Assembly (NCBI GenBank): GCA_020723165.1
Contig: DYJK01000006.1
Span: 1-61,953 of the forward strand
From: Melioribacter roseus
GTDB lineage: Bacteria > Bacteroidota > Ignavibacteria > Ignavibacteriales > Melioribacteraceae
Direction of reading: 5' to 3'
Length of the DNA: 61,953 bases
Shown: one piece after another, positions 1-7,942 of the stretch
How positions within the stretch are numbered: the first letter of the stretch is position 1
How the letters are laid out: each line of letters starts with the position of its first letter
The notes under the pieces: model-generated
Seen by the model: the letters and a program-made list of their open reading frames with translations, nothing else
Told to the model about the DNA's origin: nothing
Database searches by the model: none
Program-made: the position numbers and the translations under genes

Positions 1-328
1 TAGAGCCGAACAATGAACGTGATGCGAGAATATGATCGCCCGATTTTAACAGCGCTCCGAAAGTTGAAAAGACAGCCGCCATTCCGCTTGCAAATGCAAA
101 TCCGTCTTCGCAGTTTTCAAGTAGAGCCATCTTTTCGATAAACTCGGATGTATTTGGATTTGAGAAACGCGAGTAAATGTTGCCGGGAATTTCATCTGCA
201 AATAATTCTCGTCCGTGCTCGGCGCTGTCGAAGACAAAACTCGACGTCACGAAAATCGGGACAGAGTGTTCGCGGCTTTGCGATCTTTTTGTTTGTACTC
301 TAATTGATTTCGTTTCTTTGTGTTTCAT
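1..328 (-). CDS. metZ: O-succinylhomoserine sulfhydrylase, 5' part (runs off left edge)
   Basis: About 109 N-terminal codons are present; the gene runs off the left edge. The translation contains PIFVTSSFVFDSAEHG, GNIYSRFSNPNTSEF and GFAFASGMAAVFSTF, then GDHILASRSLFGS. This is the N-terminal part of the PLP-dependent Cys/Met metabolism family, closest in style to MetZ, which makes homocysteine from O-succinylhomoserine and sulfide. MetY (O-acetylhomoserine sulfhydrylase) or cystathionine gamma-synthase are alternatives. The PLP lysine lies outside the window. The start at 328 follows a purine-rich stretch (GGAAGGAAAA) and lies 25 bases beyond a terminator hairpin, so expression must read through an attenuator. 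The leader peptide upstream is rich in Cys and Met codons, which fits the pathway. Confidence 0.88.
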   Translation of the reverse strand, partial: MKHKETKSIRVQTKRSQSREHSVPIFVTSSFVFDSAEHGRELFADEIPGNIYSRFSNPNTSEFIEKMALLENCEDGFAFASGMAAVFSTFGALLKSGDHILASRSLFGS

Positions 329-352
329 TTTTCCTTCCGTTTGATAATAACA

Positions 353-388
353 AAAAAGGTCTTCCAAAAACTTTGAAAGACCTTTTTC
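353..388 (-). terminator. attenuator terminator hairpin upstream of metZ
   Basis: On the minus strand AAAGGTCTTTC (385-375) pairs over 11 bp, with one G-U, with GGAAGACCTTT (365-355) across a 9-base loop. A run of T follows (357-352), an intrinsic terminator. The same 11-mer GGAAGACCTTT also occurs at 425-415, so the 385-375 strand can pair upstream instead and form an antiterminator. It lies between the leader peptide and the metZ start, so it is read as an attenuator. Confidence 0.85.
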
Positions 389-412
389 ATGTTAAAATTA
401 TTTTCGAATTAT

Positions 413-490
413 TTAAAGGTCTTCCTCACATGCGCGATGCATACACATACAGAAGTAACTACAACAAGTATTTATGCGACCTTTAAACAT
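413..490 (-). CDS. Cys/Met-rich leader peptide of the metZ attenuator
   Basis: A 25-codon frame starts MFKGRINTCC, continues SYFCMCMHRAC and ends EEDL-stop. It has five Cys codons (466-461, 451-449, 445-443, 430-428) and internal Met codons at 448-446 and 442-440, a strong excess for so short a peptide ahead of a homocysteine/methionine synthesis gene. AAAAGGTC just before the ATG may act as a weak ribosome site. The stop codon lies inside the strand (425-411) that would form the antiterminator. Ribosomes that finish would mask it and let the terminator form; ribosomes stalled at the Cys/Met codons would leave it free. This follows the classical amino-acid attenuation model; function here is inferred. 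Confidence 0.75.
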   Translation of the reverse strand: MFKGRINTCCSYFCMCMHRACEEDL

Positions 491-511
491 GACCTTTTGT
501 CTTTTGGCTAG

Positions 512-542
512 CAAAGTAAAAAAATATATGGGTAAAATGCAA
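512..542 (-). promoter_or_regulatory. Bacteroidetes-type promoter for the metZ leader
   Basis: On the minus strand TTG (542-540), a 20-base spacer and TTACTTTG (519-512) match the Bacteroidetes primary sigma pattern TTG-N19/20-TAnnTTTG with one mismatch. Transcription would start near 505, about 15 bases before the leader-peptide ATG. Confidence 0.5.
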
Positions 543-673
543 CCTGAATAACTATGCTGGTAAAAAAATTTTAGTCAATTTGTATTTAGTAGCGATGTAT
601 AAATCTTTTTTACTTTTTTGATTAAACAAACATATTTTTGTGGTGACACTATCTAAAGCCCAAAGGGGGTTAA

Positions 674-1882
674 ATGAAAAAACTTACTTTACTTTTTCTC
701 GTTCTGGTTATACTTCCAAACATTATTCTACCGCAAGACAAAGGTATTTTTGTTGAACCGCAAAAAGGTTTCTGGGATGAAATCCGAAAATCGGTAGATG
801 AATTCAACAAGAAAGAAACACCGAAGAAAAAATCTTTTAAGGTTGATCTCACAAATTTTTCAGCGCCTAAAAACCTGGATGAATTCAAGTATGCATGGCA
901 TAATCCGCCGGTATCGCAAGGTAACACAAACACATGCTGGAATTTTTCGACTACGTCGTTCATGGAATCCGAAGTTTACCGTTTGCATGGAAAGAAAGTT
1001 CGTCTTTCCGAAGCATTCACAACTTACTGCGAGTACATCGAGCGCGTAAAAAGATTTATCAAAGAAAGAGGAAAATCTGCCGTTGCTGAAGGATCGGAAG
1101 CAAATGCCGTAACACGAAATTGGAAAATTTACGGATGTATGCCGTGGGATGTTTACAACGGATTACAACCCGGTCAAAAATTCCACGATCATGAAAAAAT
1201 GTACGGTGAGATAAAATCGTATCTCGATAATCTAAAAGCAACAAACGCATGGGATGAGGACGAAGCGCTTAAAACAGTGAAATCAATTATGAATCATTAC
1301 CTTGGTGTTCCACCGGAAAAATTTGTTGTTGAAGGAAAAGAATATACTCCGAAAGAATATTTAACTAACTATCTCAACCTTAATCCAGATGATTACGTTG
1401 ATGTACTTTCCTACATGCAGCAACCATACGGAGAACAAGTTGAATACGAAGTGCCTGATAATTGGTGGCACAACAAAGATTATTACAACGTTCCGCTCGA
1501 TACATTTATGAAAATATTGAGAAATGCTGTCCGCAAAGGATTTACGGTAAGCATCGGCGGTGATGTAAGCGAACCGGGCAAAGATGCAGATAAAAAAGTT
1601 TTCATGATTCCACCGTTCGATATTCCATCGCAGTATATTGATGAAAATGCTAGACAATTTCGTTTCAGCAACGGCACCACTACCGATGATCACGGTGTTC
1701 ATCTTGTCGGCTACAAAGAAGATGGCAGCAAAGACTGGTATTTGATAAAAGATTCCGGATCGAGTGCGCACAACAATGAACCGAAAGGATATTACTTCTT
1801 CACGGAAGATTATATCAAGCTAAAGATGATGGACTTTATGGTTCACAAAGATGCTGTAAACGGTTTTATTGAAGTGAAATAA
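674..1882 (+). CDS. secreted papain-family (C1B, bleomycin hydrolase/PepC-like) peptidase
   Basis: 402 aa with a signal peptide of about 21 residues (MKKLTLLFLVLVILPNIILP). The papain fold is shown by Gln82 and Cys88 in SQGNTNTCWNFS, catalytic His340 in DDHGVHLVGY, and a tail YYFFTEDYIKLKM...HKDAV like bleomycin hydrolase/aminopeptidase C enzymes. The usual catalytic Asn before SWG is Asp360 here (IKDSGSS), so the third residue of the triad differs from classical papain. Unlike cytosolic PepC it has an export signal, so it probably acts in the periplasm or outside the cell. The start follows a G-rich ribosome site (AAAGGGGGTTAAATG); TATTTTTG at 633-640 could be a -7 element. Family confidence is high; substrate is unknown. 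Confidence 0.85.
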   Translation: MKKLTLLFLVLVILPNIILPQDKGIFVEPQKGFWDEIRKSVDEFNKKETPKKKSFKVDLTNFSAPKNLDEFKYAWHNPPVSQGNTNTCWNFSTTSFMESEVYRLHGKKVRLSEAFTTYCEYIERVKRFIKERGKSAVAEGSEANAVTRNWKIYGCMPWDVYNGLQPGQKFHDHEKMYGEIKSYLDNLKATNAWDEDEALKTVKSIMNHYLGVPPEKFVVEGKEYTPKEYLTNYLNLNPDDYVDVLSYMQQPYGEQVEYEVPDNWWHNKDYYNVPLDTFMKILRNAVRKGFTVSIGGDVSEPGKDADKKVFMIPPFDIPSQYIDENARQFRFSNGTTTDDHGVHLVGYKEDGSKDWYLIKDSGSSAHNNEPKGYYFFTEDYIKLKMMDFMVHKDAVNGFIEVK

Positions 1883-1899
1883 GTTTTTTAATGCTGAGC

Positions 1900-1990
1900 G
1901 CAGCGAAGCATCTCTATCAAAATATTGCCAGATAGATTTCCAATCTTTGCTATTTCACTTTTGTTTAATGGGCAGATTAAAAATCTGCTC
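1900..1990. repeat. two small palindromic repeats between convergent genes
   Basis: An imperfect palindrome with ATGCT/AGCAT ends surrounding GAGCGCAGCGA (about 1910-1932), and GGGCAGATT-AAA-AATCTGCTC at 1970-1990 (9 bp arms including one G-T). They lie between the stops of the convergent peptidase and DUF362 genes. Neither has a clear T tract, so they look more like dispersed palindromic elements than terminators. Confidence 0.5.
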
Positions 1991-1997
1991 TACTTTT

Positions 1998-2888
1998 TCA
2001 AATCAAAATCTGTTCTTTCCAGCCGAGTTTAATTAATTCTATTTTATCTAAATCCGCAGTACCTAGATGATGGCGCGTATCGGCAAGCGCAATATGTTTT
2101 GCCGGTGGATTCAATGGCCGGTTTTCTTTGAAATATTCTTTTCGTTTTGTCTCGATAATTTTCAATCCAACCGCGTCACACGCGACCGGATCGGTTCCAA
2201 CAATTAATCCTTTATACTGCCATGTATATTCGGAACTGAATCCGTGGGGACCAACACTATTGAAGAGGGGTGTAAGCATAACTAAAATATTCAAGCGAGT
2301 TTTACCCTTTACGTTAGGGAGTTTCCAGATAGCAGCTAAATCTGCACATGAGTCGTCGTGGTAATCGGATGGTTCTTCAGCAAACATTATATAATTTTTT
2401 AGAAGCGAACCAACACCCGACCAGTAATGCGTGCGCATCGGGCGAGTGTTTATCAAAGCAGTAGATTTTTTGAATATTGGATTATCTAAAATATCCCGAT
2501 CATCAATACTAATATTTTTACCTAACACACCGCAGTCCATAACGCGGTTTTTAATTACTTGTTCAAGTTCCGGCGGCGTCCGCAGATAATTCCAGACATT
2601 TGTTTTGATACCAACAACATCATCCGCTTTGATAATTTTCTTCCATGCTTTTACCGGGTCGTCATTATCAAACAACTTCGTTACTGCATCATCAAGCATT
2701 TTTTGAATTACTTCCGGATTAACCTTCCCTTTTGCATCAACAACTTTTTGATCCCTGATTAATACAACTCTTGTTTTTTTCTCCGGTTGCCCTAAAATAA
2801 TTTTTGCCGGATCAAACAGCATTATCCCGGCTGTGGTAATTATACTCGTCCCGATAAATTCTCTTCTTGTAAGTTTTCTTTTAGACAT
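1998..2888 (-). CDS. Tat-exported DUF362-domain protein
   Basis: 296 aa. The N-terminus KRKLTRREFIGTSIITTAGIMLF is a twin-arginine signal (RREFIG), so the protein is exported folded and probably carries a cofactor or binds metal. The body (DDVVGIKTNVW, RPMRTHYWSGVGSLLKNYIMF, GTDPVACDAVGLKIIE) matches the DUF362 family, some members of which are linked to iron-sulfur proteins. I see no CxxCxxC ferredoxin cluster here. A DUF6599 protein is encoded just upstream on the same strand (35-base gap), so the two are probably co-transcribed. Biochemical role unknown. Confidence 0.8.
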   Translation of the reverse strand: MSKRKLTRREFIGTSIITTAGIMLFDPAKIILGQPEKKTRVVLIRDQKVVDAKGKVNPEVIQKMLDDAVTKLFDNDDPVKAWKKIIKADDVVGIKTNVWNYLRTPPELEQVIKNRVMDCGVLGKNISIDDRDILDNPIFKKSTALINTRPMRTHYWSGVGSLLKNYIMFAEEPSDYHDDSCADLAAIWKLPNVKGKTRLNILVMLTPLFNSVGPHGFSSEYTWQYKGLIVGTDPVACDAVGLKIIETKRKEYFKENRPLNPPAKHIALADTRHHLGTADLDKIELIKLGWKEQILI

Positions 2889-2923
2889 AATACCCCCATC
2901 TATTTTATTTACGTTCAGTCATT

Positions 2924-3850
2924 TCATCGGTCATTAAAATCAATTTTTTTCTCCTTAACTGATTGAAATAATTTCCTTACCTCGCCTTCAGATTCGGCGT
3001 TAAACAAAACCATCAGCAAATTGTTGTGCAAATTCATTCCTAAAAATTTTCCTTCTTCGCTTTTTATAATTGGCGACAAAGCAAGTTCGTGGTTGTAACT
3101 CTTAACAAATTTATCTTTTCCAATTACAGCTTTATTACTATCTGGATATTCAACAAGAAGCAGTAAACTTTTTTCATTCCCGTTGTTATGCTTTGCGAGC
3201 ATACAATGAGTGTTCTGATCAATATTCAGGATGTTTTCGTTCGAAATGAAACTATGTGAATTGAGCCAGATATAATGGCGGAAGTAACGGATGCTTCCTT
3301 TATCTAACGATTCTTCCGGAAGATAATTAAGAAGCTTCGGTAAAATTCCTTTTTGAGTAATTGATTTGTCGATCAACTCAGCCAATAACTTTATTGTTTC
3401 GGCTGATTCTTTTGTTTCATTCATACCAGAAATAAAAACATAAAAATTGTCTTTCCAGAAAAGAATTGCGCCGGCAGTTGTTTCGGATTGATTACCATAG
3501 TTATGTTCAATCTTACCGCTGCTTAATGAAAAAACTCCAAATGCATCGTAAGATGAATTCATGTAAAAAATATCGATATGTATTTCGGGCTGATCGGGGC
3601 GGGAATAAATTCTATTGAAAACTCTTGTAAAACCGAAACTTAGATAGAGTTCGGCACCGCCATCAATGTAATCGTATAAAGTTTCACTATTGAAGATTCT
3701 ATCTTCAGAAGATTTTTTCCAATTGTTAATTTCTTCGGGGAGTGCTTGTGCCGGATCCGATTTCATTTGTCCAAAAATGCTAGCTGTAAAAGCACTAGTA
3801 AGAAAAAATAGTTTAAAGATGATGCTTCGAAATAATCCTTTCGTTTTCAC
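2924..3850 (-). CDS. exported DUF6599-like protein
   Basis: 308 aa with an N-terminal hydrophobic export signal (residues 9-25, ending SIFGQ). The region LYDYIDGGAELYLSFGFTRVF, followed by IDIFYMNSSYDAFGVFS, is characteristic of DUF6599 family proteins. No catalytic motif is recognised. It is first in a likely two-gene unit with the Tat-exported DUF362 protein, which suggests a shared envelope function. I infer a periplasmic location; the family name is from memory of its sequence style. Confidence 0.65.
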   Translation of the reverse strand: MKTKGLFRSIIFKLFFLTSAFTASIFGQMKSDPAQALPEEINNWKKSSEDRIFNSETLYDYIDGGAELYLSFGFTRVFNRIYSRPDQPEIHIDIFYMNSSYDAFGVFSLSSGKIEHNYGNQSETTAGAILFWKDNFYVFISGMNETKESAETIKLLAELIDKSITQKGILPKLLNYLPEESLDKGSIRYFRHYIWLNSHSFISNENILNIDQNTHCMLAKHNNGNEKSLLLLVEYPDSNKAVIGKDKFVKSYNHELALSPIIKSEEGKFLGMNLHNNLLMVLFNAESEGEVRKLFQSVKEKKIDFNDR

Positions 3851-3941
3851 TTTTATGTTTAAATAATTTAATTCTCTACTTAATATGAGCCAAACTACGG
3901 ATAATTTCTATGCCAAAATCTTTCTTAAAATCTATAAAAGA

Positions 3942-4418
3942 TTAATGCTTCATCCCGTTCATCTTCGGCATATCGCGTATTTCAGCTTTAACTTTAATTG
4001 CCCCGGCATTTTTAAACAATAAAACTGCCTCTCCTTCATCGCCGATTTTTAAGTCTTTCTTTGTTTTGATCAACATTACATGAATGTCTCTCGGTTTAAA
4101 CTCCACTTTTGAGTTTGGTAGTACTACAACAAATTCAACCTGGCGCATACCCATCATATCGCCTTTTTTGAACATCTCGTGGATTTCAACTACTTCAGAG
4201 AGGGAGGATTTGGCTGAATAAATAGTATCCGGTTTATCGCTTTTATTCTCTACCACAAAAAAGAGTGCTGTGTTAGAACCTTGTGCGGCCGGACGAATCC
4301 ATGGATCATGAATTTGAATTTTGGATTTAGAGTTCTCAATTTCTTGCGAATACACTATTGACAAATTTGTTAATAACAAAAAGAAAATTGCTGCTGCTAC
4401 AAATATTTTGTATTTCAT
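3942..4418 (-). CDS. periplasmic copper chaperone PCu(A)C
   Basis: 158 aa from the start chosen at 4418, where GGGGTT precedes ATG and the protein begins directly with a signal peptide (MKYKIFVAAAIFFLLL). An in-frame ATG at 4442 would add eight residues before the signal. The copper-binding pattern H-X10-M-X21-HXM is matched exactly by His80, Met91, His113 and Met115. PCu(A)C delivers Cu(I) to cytochrome oxidase together with SCO1, whose gene ends 26 bases upstream (2 bases from the alternative start). They form a small copper-delivery operon. Confidence 0.9.
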   Translation of the reverse strand: MKYKIFVAAAIFFLLLTNLSIVYSQEIENSKSKIQIHDPWIRPAAQGSNTALFFVVENKSDKPDTIYSAKSSLSEVVEIHEMFKKGDMMGMRQVEFVVVLPNSKVEFKPRDIHVMLIKTKKDLKIGDEGEAVLLFKNAGAIKVKAEIRDMPKMNGMKH

Positions 4419-4444
4419 TTTAACCCCATATACTTTTTGCAACT

Positions 4445-5032
4445 TTAATCTGCAAGTGATTTAATATCTTCTACAATTTCATCAATGTTGATTGAACTGC
4501 CAGGATAATTTTTTCTGATCTTACCATCGGTATCCATAATTTGTATCCTATCGGTGTGAACATAATAAATAATTTTTTCCCCGCTTTGAAAAACAGTGGA
4601 ATCACCCGGCACTGCAAAAACTTGCACTTTTTTCAAAAGTGAATCGATTACATTTTTCTCGCCGGTTAAAAATGTCCAGTTGCTTAAATCAAGGTTCCGT
4701 ATCTCCGCAAATTTTCTGAGTACTCCCGGCTTATCAACAAGCGGATCAAAACTTATAGAAACAAATTCAATGTTATTTATTTTTTCTTCTTTTAACCTTT
4801 CCTGGATTAACCGCATATTGTTTGTGGTAAGAGGACAAATATCCGGACAGTTCGTAAAAATATAACCAACTACAGCCATTTTACCTTTAACTATCCCGGG
4901 AAAGTTTATCCTCGAGTTGTTCTGATCAACGAGATTGTATTTCTCATCGCTCAAATCTTCTATTGTATCGAATTTTCCACCGCAAGAATAGACAACAAAT
5001 ATTAAAGAAAGCGTAAATATTAATTTTTTCAT
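4445..5032 (-). CDS. SCO1/SenC-family copper chaperone lipoprotein
   Basis: 195 aa. The signal ends in a lipobox (VVYSCGG, Cys17). The thioredoxin-like fold carries the CxxxC copper site NCPDICP (Cys62, Cys66) and the third ligand His159 in YYVHTDRIQI. SCO proteins load or reduce the CuA centre of cytochrome c oxidase. The PCu(A)C gene follows at once, the usual partner in a copper relay. The oxidase itself is not in this window. Confidence 0.92.
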   Translation of the reverse strand: MKKLIFTLSLIFVVYSCGGKFDTIEDLSDEKYNLVDQNNSRINFPGIVKGKMAVVGYIFTNCPDICPLTTNNMRLIQERLKEEKINNIEFVSISFDPLVDKPGVLRKFAEIRNLDLSNWTFLTGEKNVIDSLLKKVQVFAVPGDSTVFQSGEKIIYYVHTDRIQIMDTDGKIRKNYPGSSINIDEIVEDIKSLAD

Positions 5033-5154
5033 GTTGATTTGATGAAGTTATGAACAAAAAGATGCCGTGAACATATCTTAAAATTTCTTTAATGAAAAAA
5101 TATGAAAATGTTTATTAGATTTAATCATCATAATTATCAATCATGGGTATTACA

Positions 5155-6432
5155 ATGAAAAAGCACATTTCAATAATTCTAATGTTATTCCTTGCTATTT
5201 CTATTTATCCCCAGCAAAATGTTAAAGTGATGACGTGGAATATCCATGAATATTCGAATTACAATACACCTCCCAACAATTTGGACTGGGATAACCCGGC
5301 TTTAAAATATGTTGTCGATTATGTTAATCCAGATATATTGGTCTGCCAGGAAGTACTCTACCAAGAATCAGTAGACCAGCTTTTACAGTATGTTCTGGAA
5401 AACAAATATCTATCCGGCAATTTTATACAATCCGATTACATGAACAGTGCACTTTTTTATAAGGAATCTGTTTTCACATTCGTAGAGAATAGAGCACATC
5501 CAACAACGGCGTACACACGTCCTTTTAACGAGTTTGTCCTTATTCATAAAGGAACAAATGATACGCTGAGAATTTTTTCTTTACACCTAAAAGCAAACAG
5601 CTTTAGCGGTAACAATGATGATAACATTCAAAAAAGAAATAATGAAATAACGGTATTGCGGAGTAGAACTGCCCAGTTAAGAACCGATGCCGATTTCCTT
5701 ATACTGGGTGATTTAAATTCCTTAAATGGTTCCGAGCCCGGAATTGTAAAATTATTCGATCAATCAACCACGGGTTATGTTTACGACCCTTTAAATGCTG
5801 TGGGCCAATGGGAAAACAACCCTTCTTTTGCCAGTACACATACAATGTATGCACAAAATTTAACTGTTCGTTTTGATATGATTTTAATTTCGCAAGCTGT
5901 AAAAGACCCGAATGGAATTGAATATGTTAATAGTTCATATAAAATCGTGGGAAACGATGGAAATCATTTTAACACGGCAATTAATACCGGGAGTAATTCT
6001 TTCGGGAAAACCCTTGCTGATTCTTTGATATCTGCTTCTGATCACCTCCCGGTTTATGTTACATTAAAATTCAATAACCCGACAAGTGTTGAAGACAAAA
6101 TTGCTCTCCCAGAGAATTTCGAATTATTTCAGAATTACCCGAACCCGTTTAATCCTGTTACTACAATTTCATATTTCATTCCGACCTCACCCCTGAATCC
6201 CTCTCCTTACCAAGGAGAGGGACATAGGGAGAGGTTAGTTACATTAAAAGTGTATGATATTCTCGGAAGTGAAGTCGCCACACTTGTGAATGAAACCAAA
6301 CCGCCGGGAAAATATTCTGTACAGTTTAATGCAAAGACTCGCAGCGGCGAGTCTTTGCCAAGCGGAATTTATTTCTATAAACTACAAGCCGGTGACTTTA
6401 CTTCAGTTAAAAAAATGATCTACTTGAAATAA
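5155..6432 (+). CDS. secreted endonuclease/exonuclease/phosphatase-fold protein with T9SS sorting domain
   Basis: 425 aa from Met at 5155 (an upstream ATG at 5143 adds four residues). A signal peptide (MKKHISIILMLFLAISIYPQ) precedes an EEP-superfamily domain (residues 20-305) with TWNIHEY, the metal-binding Glu in VCQEV, LGDLNSLNG and SDHLPVYVTL. The C-terminus is a T9SS type A sorting domain (NYPNPFNPVTTISY ... SGIYFYKLQAG ... KKMIYLK). It may be an extracellular DNase or phosphodiesterase. The sorting domain is longer than usual: palindromic DNA at 6184-6236 adds about 18 residues (TSPLNPSPYQGEG...) and a second palindrome at 6331-6358 adds about 7 (KTRSGES), both in frame. The repeats fall in the loops between beta strands. 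Confidence 0.85.
   Translation: MKKHISIILMLFLAISIYPQQNVKVMTWNIHEYSNYNTPPNNLDWDNPALKYVVDYVNPDILVCQEVLYQESVDQLLQYVLENKYLSGNFIQSDYMNSALFYKESVFTFVENRAHPTTAYTRPFNEFVLIHKGTNDTLRIFSLHLKANSFSGNNDDNIQKRNNEITVLRSRTAQLRTDADFLILGDLNSLNGSEPGIVKLFDQSTTGYVYDPLNAVGQWENNPSFASTHTMYAQNLTVRFDMILISQAVKDPNGIEYVNSSYKIVGNDGNHFNTAINTGSNSFGKTLADSLISASDHLPVYVTLKFNNPTSVEDKIALPENFELFQNYPNPFNPVTTISYFIPTSPLNPSPYQGEGHRERLVTLKVYDILGSEVATLVNETKPPGKYSVQFNAKTRSGESLPSGIYFYKLQAGDFTSVKKMIYLK
6184..6236. repeat. palindromic element inserted in frame in a T9SS domain (copy 1)
   Basis: The inner arms CCCTCTCCTT (6199-6208) and AAGGAGAGGG (6212-6221) are perfect with an ACC loop. The outer arms ACCTCACCCCT and AGGGAGAGGT are imperfect. 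It encodes about 18 residues missing from other NYPNPFNP domains in this window. It resembles the dispersed repeats often found between genes in this phylum. Confidence 0.75.
6331..6358. repeat. palindromic element inserted in frame in the same T9SS domain (copy 2)
   Basis: Arms GCAAAGACTCGC and GCGAGTCTTTGC (12 bp, perfect) flank AGCG. It falls between FNA and LPSGIYFY of the sorting domain, where other domains in the window have only two or three residues. Confidence 0.75.
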
Positions 6433-6566
6433 TTTTGTTGTCCCATCACTTTTATTATTCTTTGTTATGGGGAAGGAATTATCATTTTTATTTTTAGATA
6501 AATACAATATTTTTAAATCCGCAGCGTTTATACAACTAAATCAAAAAATATTATTGTGAGCATCGA

Positions 6567-7940
6567 ATGGAAAAAGCAGCCCTCCCTTCCGCTTTTTTAA
6601 AAGCATCCATAACAGAAAAACTAAAAATTTACACCAAGAAACTCGATGAAAAGATCGAAAAGCTAAAACTTCCCAAACCATTAAAAAACAGATACGTAAT
6701 TATTGGAACAGCGGCTCTACTTCTTATACTTATCATTACCTTTGCCACAACATCCGGGAGCGATGTTGAAATTCCAACGTTTACCTTGAAGCGCGACAAA
6801 TTTCTAGTCTCGATCACGGAAAGCGGTGAGATAAGGGCTAAAAATTCAATTTCCGTTTCTGCACCGCGTATAAGAGGAAATTTAAAAATTGTTTTTTTTA
6901 TCCCCGAAGGCACATATGTCAACCCCAACGATGTAGTATGCAGATTTGATCCTTCCGAAGCAATAGCAACACTTAGAGATGCCGAAGCTAAATTAGAAAT
7001 AGCATTATCGGATAAAGAAAAATTAATCGCCAATCACAAAGCTACAATAGCACAAATGGAGTCGCAGCTAAAAAGTGCCGAACTTAGCTTTGAACTATCC
7101 AAATTGAAACTTGAGCAAGTTAAATTCGAAGCGCAAGCAATTCAGCAACAAACAAAACTTGAGCACGAGAAAAACAATTTGAGCTTCGAGCAGACAAAGC
7201 AAGAATATGAATCAAAAAAAGTAATCAATAAATCCGAAATGGATAAAATGCAAGTCGAGATCAAACAGAGAAAGAGCGATTTAGAAAAAGCACAAAGAGA
7301 TCTCGAGCAGCTTACATTAACAGCCCCCTCGGAGGGCTTGGTTGTTTACGGAATCAATTGGTCTAACAACGGAAGAAAATTTGCTGTTGGCGATACACCG
7401 TGGGGCGGCGCTCAAATAATTACTCTGCCCGATCTTTCGGCAATGGAAAGTGTTACCAACATCAACGAAGTAGATGTAAGCAGAATTAAAAAAAATCAAA
7501 ACACAATAGTTAAACTCGATGCATTCCAGGATTCAAGTTTTGCCGGGGAAATTATTGATGTTGCTTCAATCGGAAAACAAAAAGAACAAAATTCCAACAT
7601 TAAAGTTTTCGAAGTCATAATTACCATTAAAAGCCAATCAGATATTCTGCGTCCCGGCATGACAACAAGCAATAAAATAATAATCAATGAGATACCAAAT
7701 GTTCTTTTCATTCCTCAAGAAGCAGTATTTGAAAAAGAAGGAAAGAAAATAGTTTACAAAAAGAACGGCGGCGAATTTGAGCCGGTTTCGGTTGAATTGG
7801 GTGAACGCGGTGAGGATTATATAATAGTTAAAAAAGGATTATCGAAAGACGATGTTGTTGCCCTTGTAGACCCAACTTTAGAATCGGAAGAAGCAGACAG
7901 CGAAAATGAAAATGTAAACCTCCCAAATTCAGGGAGTTAA
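6567..7940 (+). CDS. HlyD/MacA-type periplasmic adaptor
   Basis: 457 aa. A short cytoplasmic N-terminus, one membrane helix (about residues 43-62, VIIGTAALLLILIITFATT), a barrel/lipoyl half (SVSAPRIRGNLKIVFFIPEGTYVNPNDVV), a long Glu/Lys/Gln-rich coiled coil (about 130-250), the second lipoyl half (LTLTAPSEGLVVYG) and a beta-barrel domain with LRPGMTTSNKI. This is a membrane fusion protein that would bridge an inner-membrane transporter to TolC. The permease gene starts 2 bases after its stop and tolC follows, so the three are probably co-transcribed. Cargo unknown. Confidence 0.88.
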   Translation: MEKAALPSAFLKASITEKLKIYTKKLDEKIEKLKLPKPLKNRYVIIGTAALLLILIITFATTSGSDVEIPTFTLKRDKFLVSITESGEIRAKNSISVSAPRIRGNLKIVFFIPEGTYVNPNDVVCRFDPSEAIATLRDAEAKLEIALSDKEKLIANHKATIAQMESQLKSAELSFELSKLKLEQVKFEAQAIQQQTKLEHEKNNLSFEQTKQEYESKKVINKSEMDKMQVEIKQRKSDLEKAQRDLEQLTLTAPSEGLVVYGINWSNNGRKFAVGDTPWGGAQIITLPDLSAMESVTNINEVDVSRIKKNQNTIVKLDAFQDSSFAGEIIDVASIGKQKEQNSNIKVFEVIITIKSQSDILRPGMTTSNKIIINEIPNVLFIPQEAVFEKEGKKIVYKKNGGEFEPVSVELGERGEDYIIVKKGLSKDDVVALVDPTLESEEADSENENVNLPNSGS

Positions 7941-7942
7941 AA

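Noticed and set aside
304-486. 60-codon frame on the plus strand over the metZ leader
   Set aside because: It reads through the terminator hairpin in antisense and has no ribosome site or recognised domain.
355-542. SAM or other riboswitch upstream of metZ
   Set aside because: I saw no conserved SAM aptamer pattern; the Cys/Met-coding frame and competing hairpins explain the leader better.
1361-1771. 136-codon antisense frame in the C1B peptidase gene
   Set aside because: It is a shadow of a well-supported gene.
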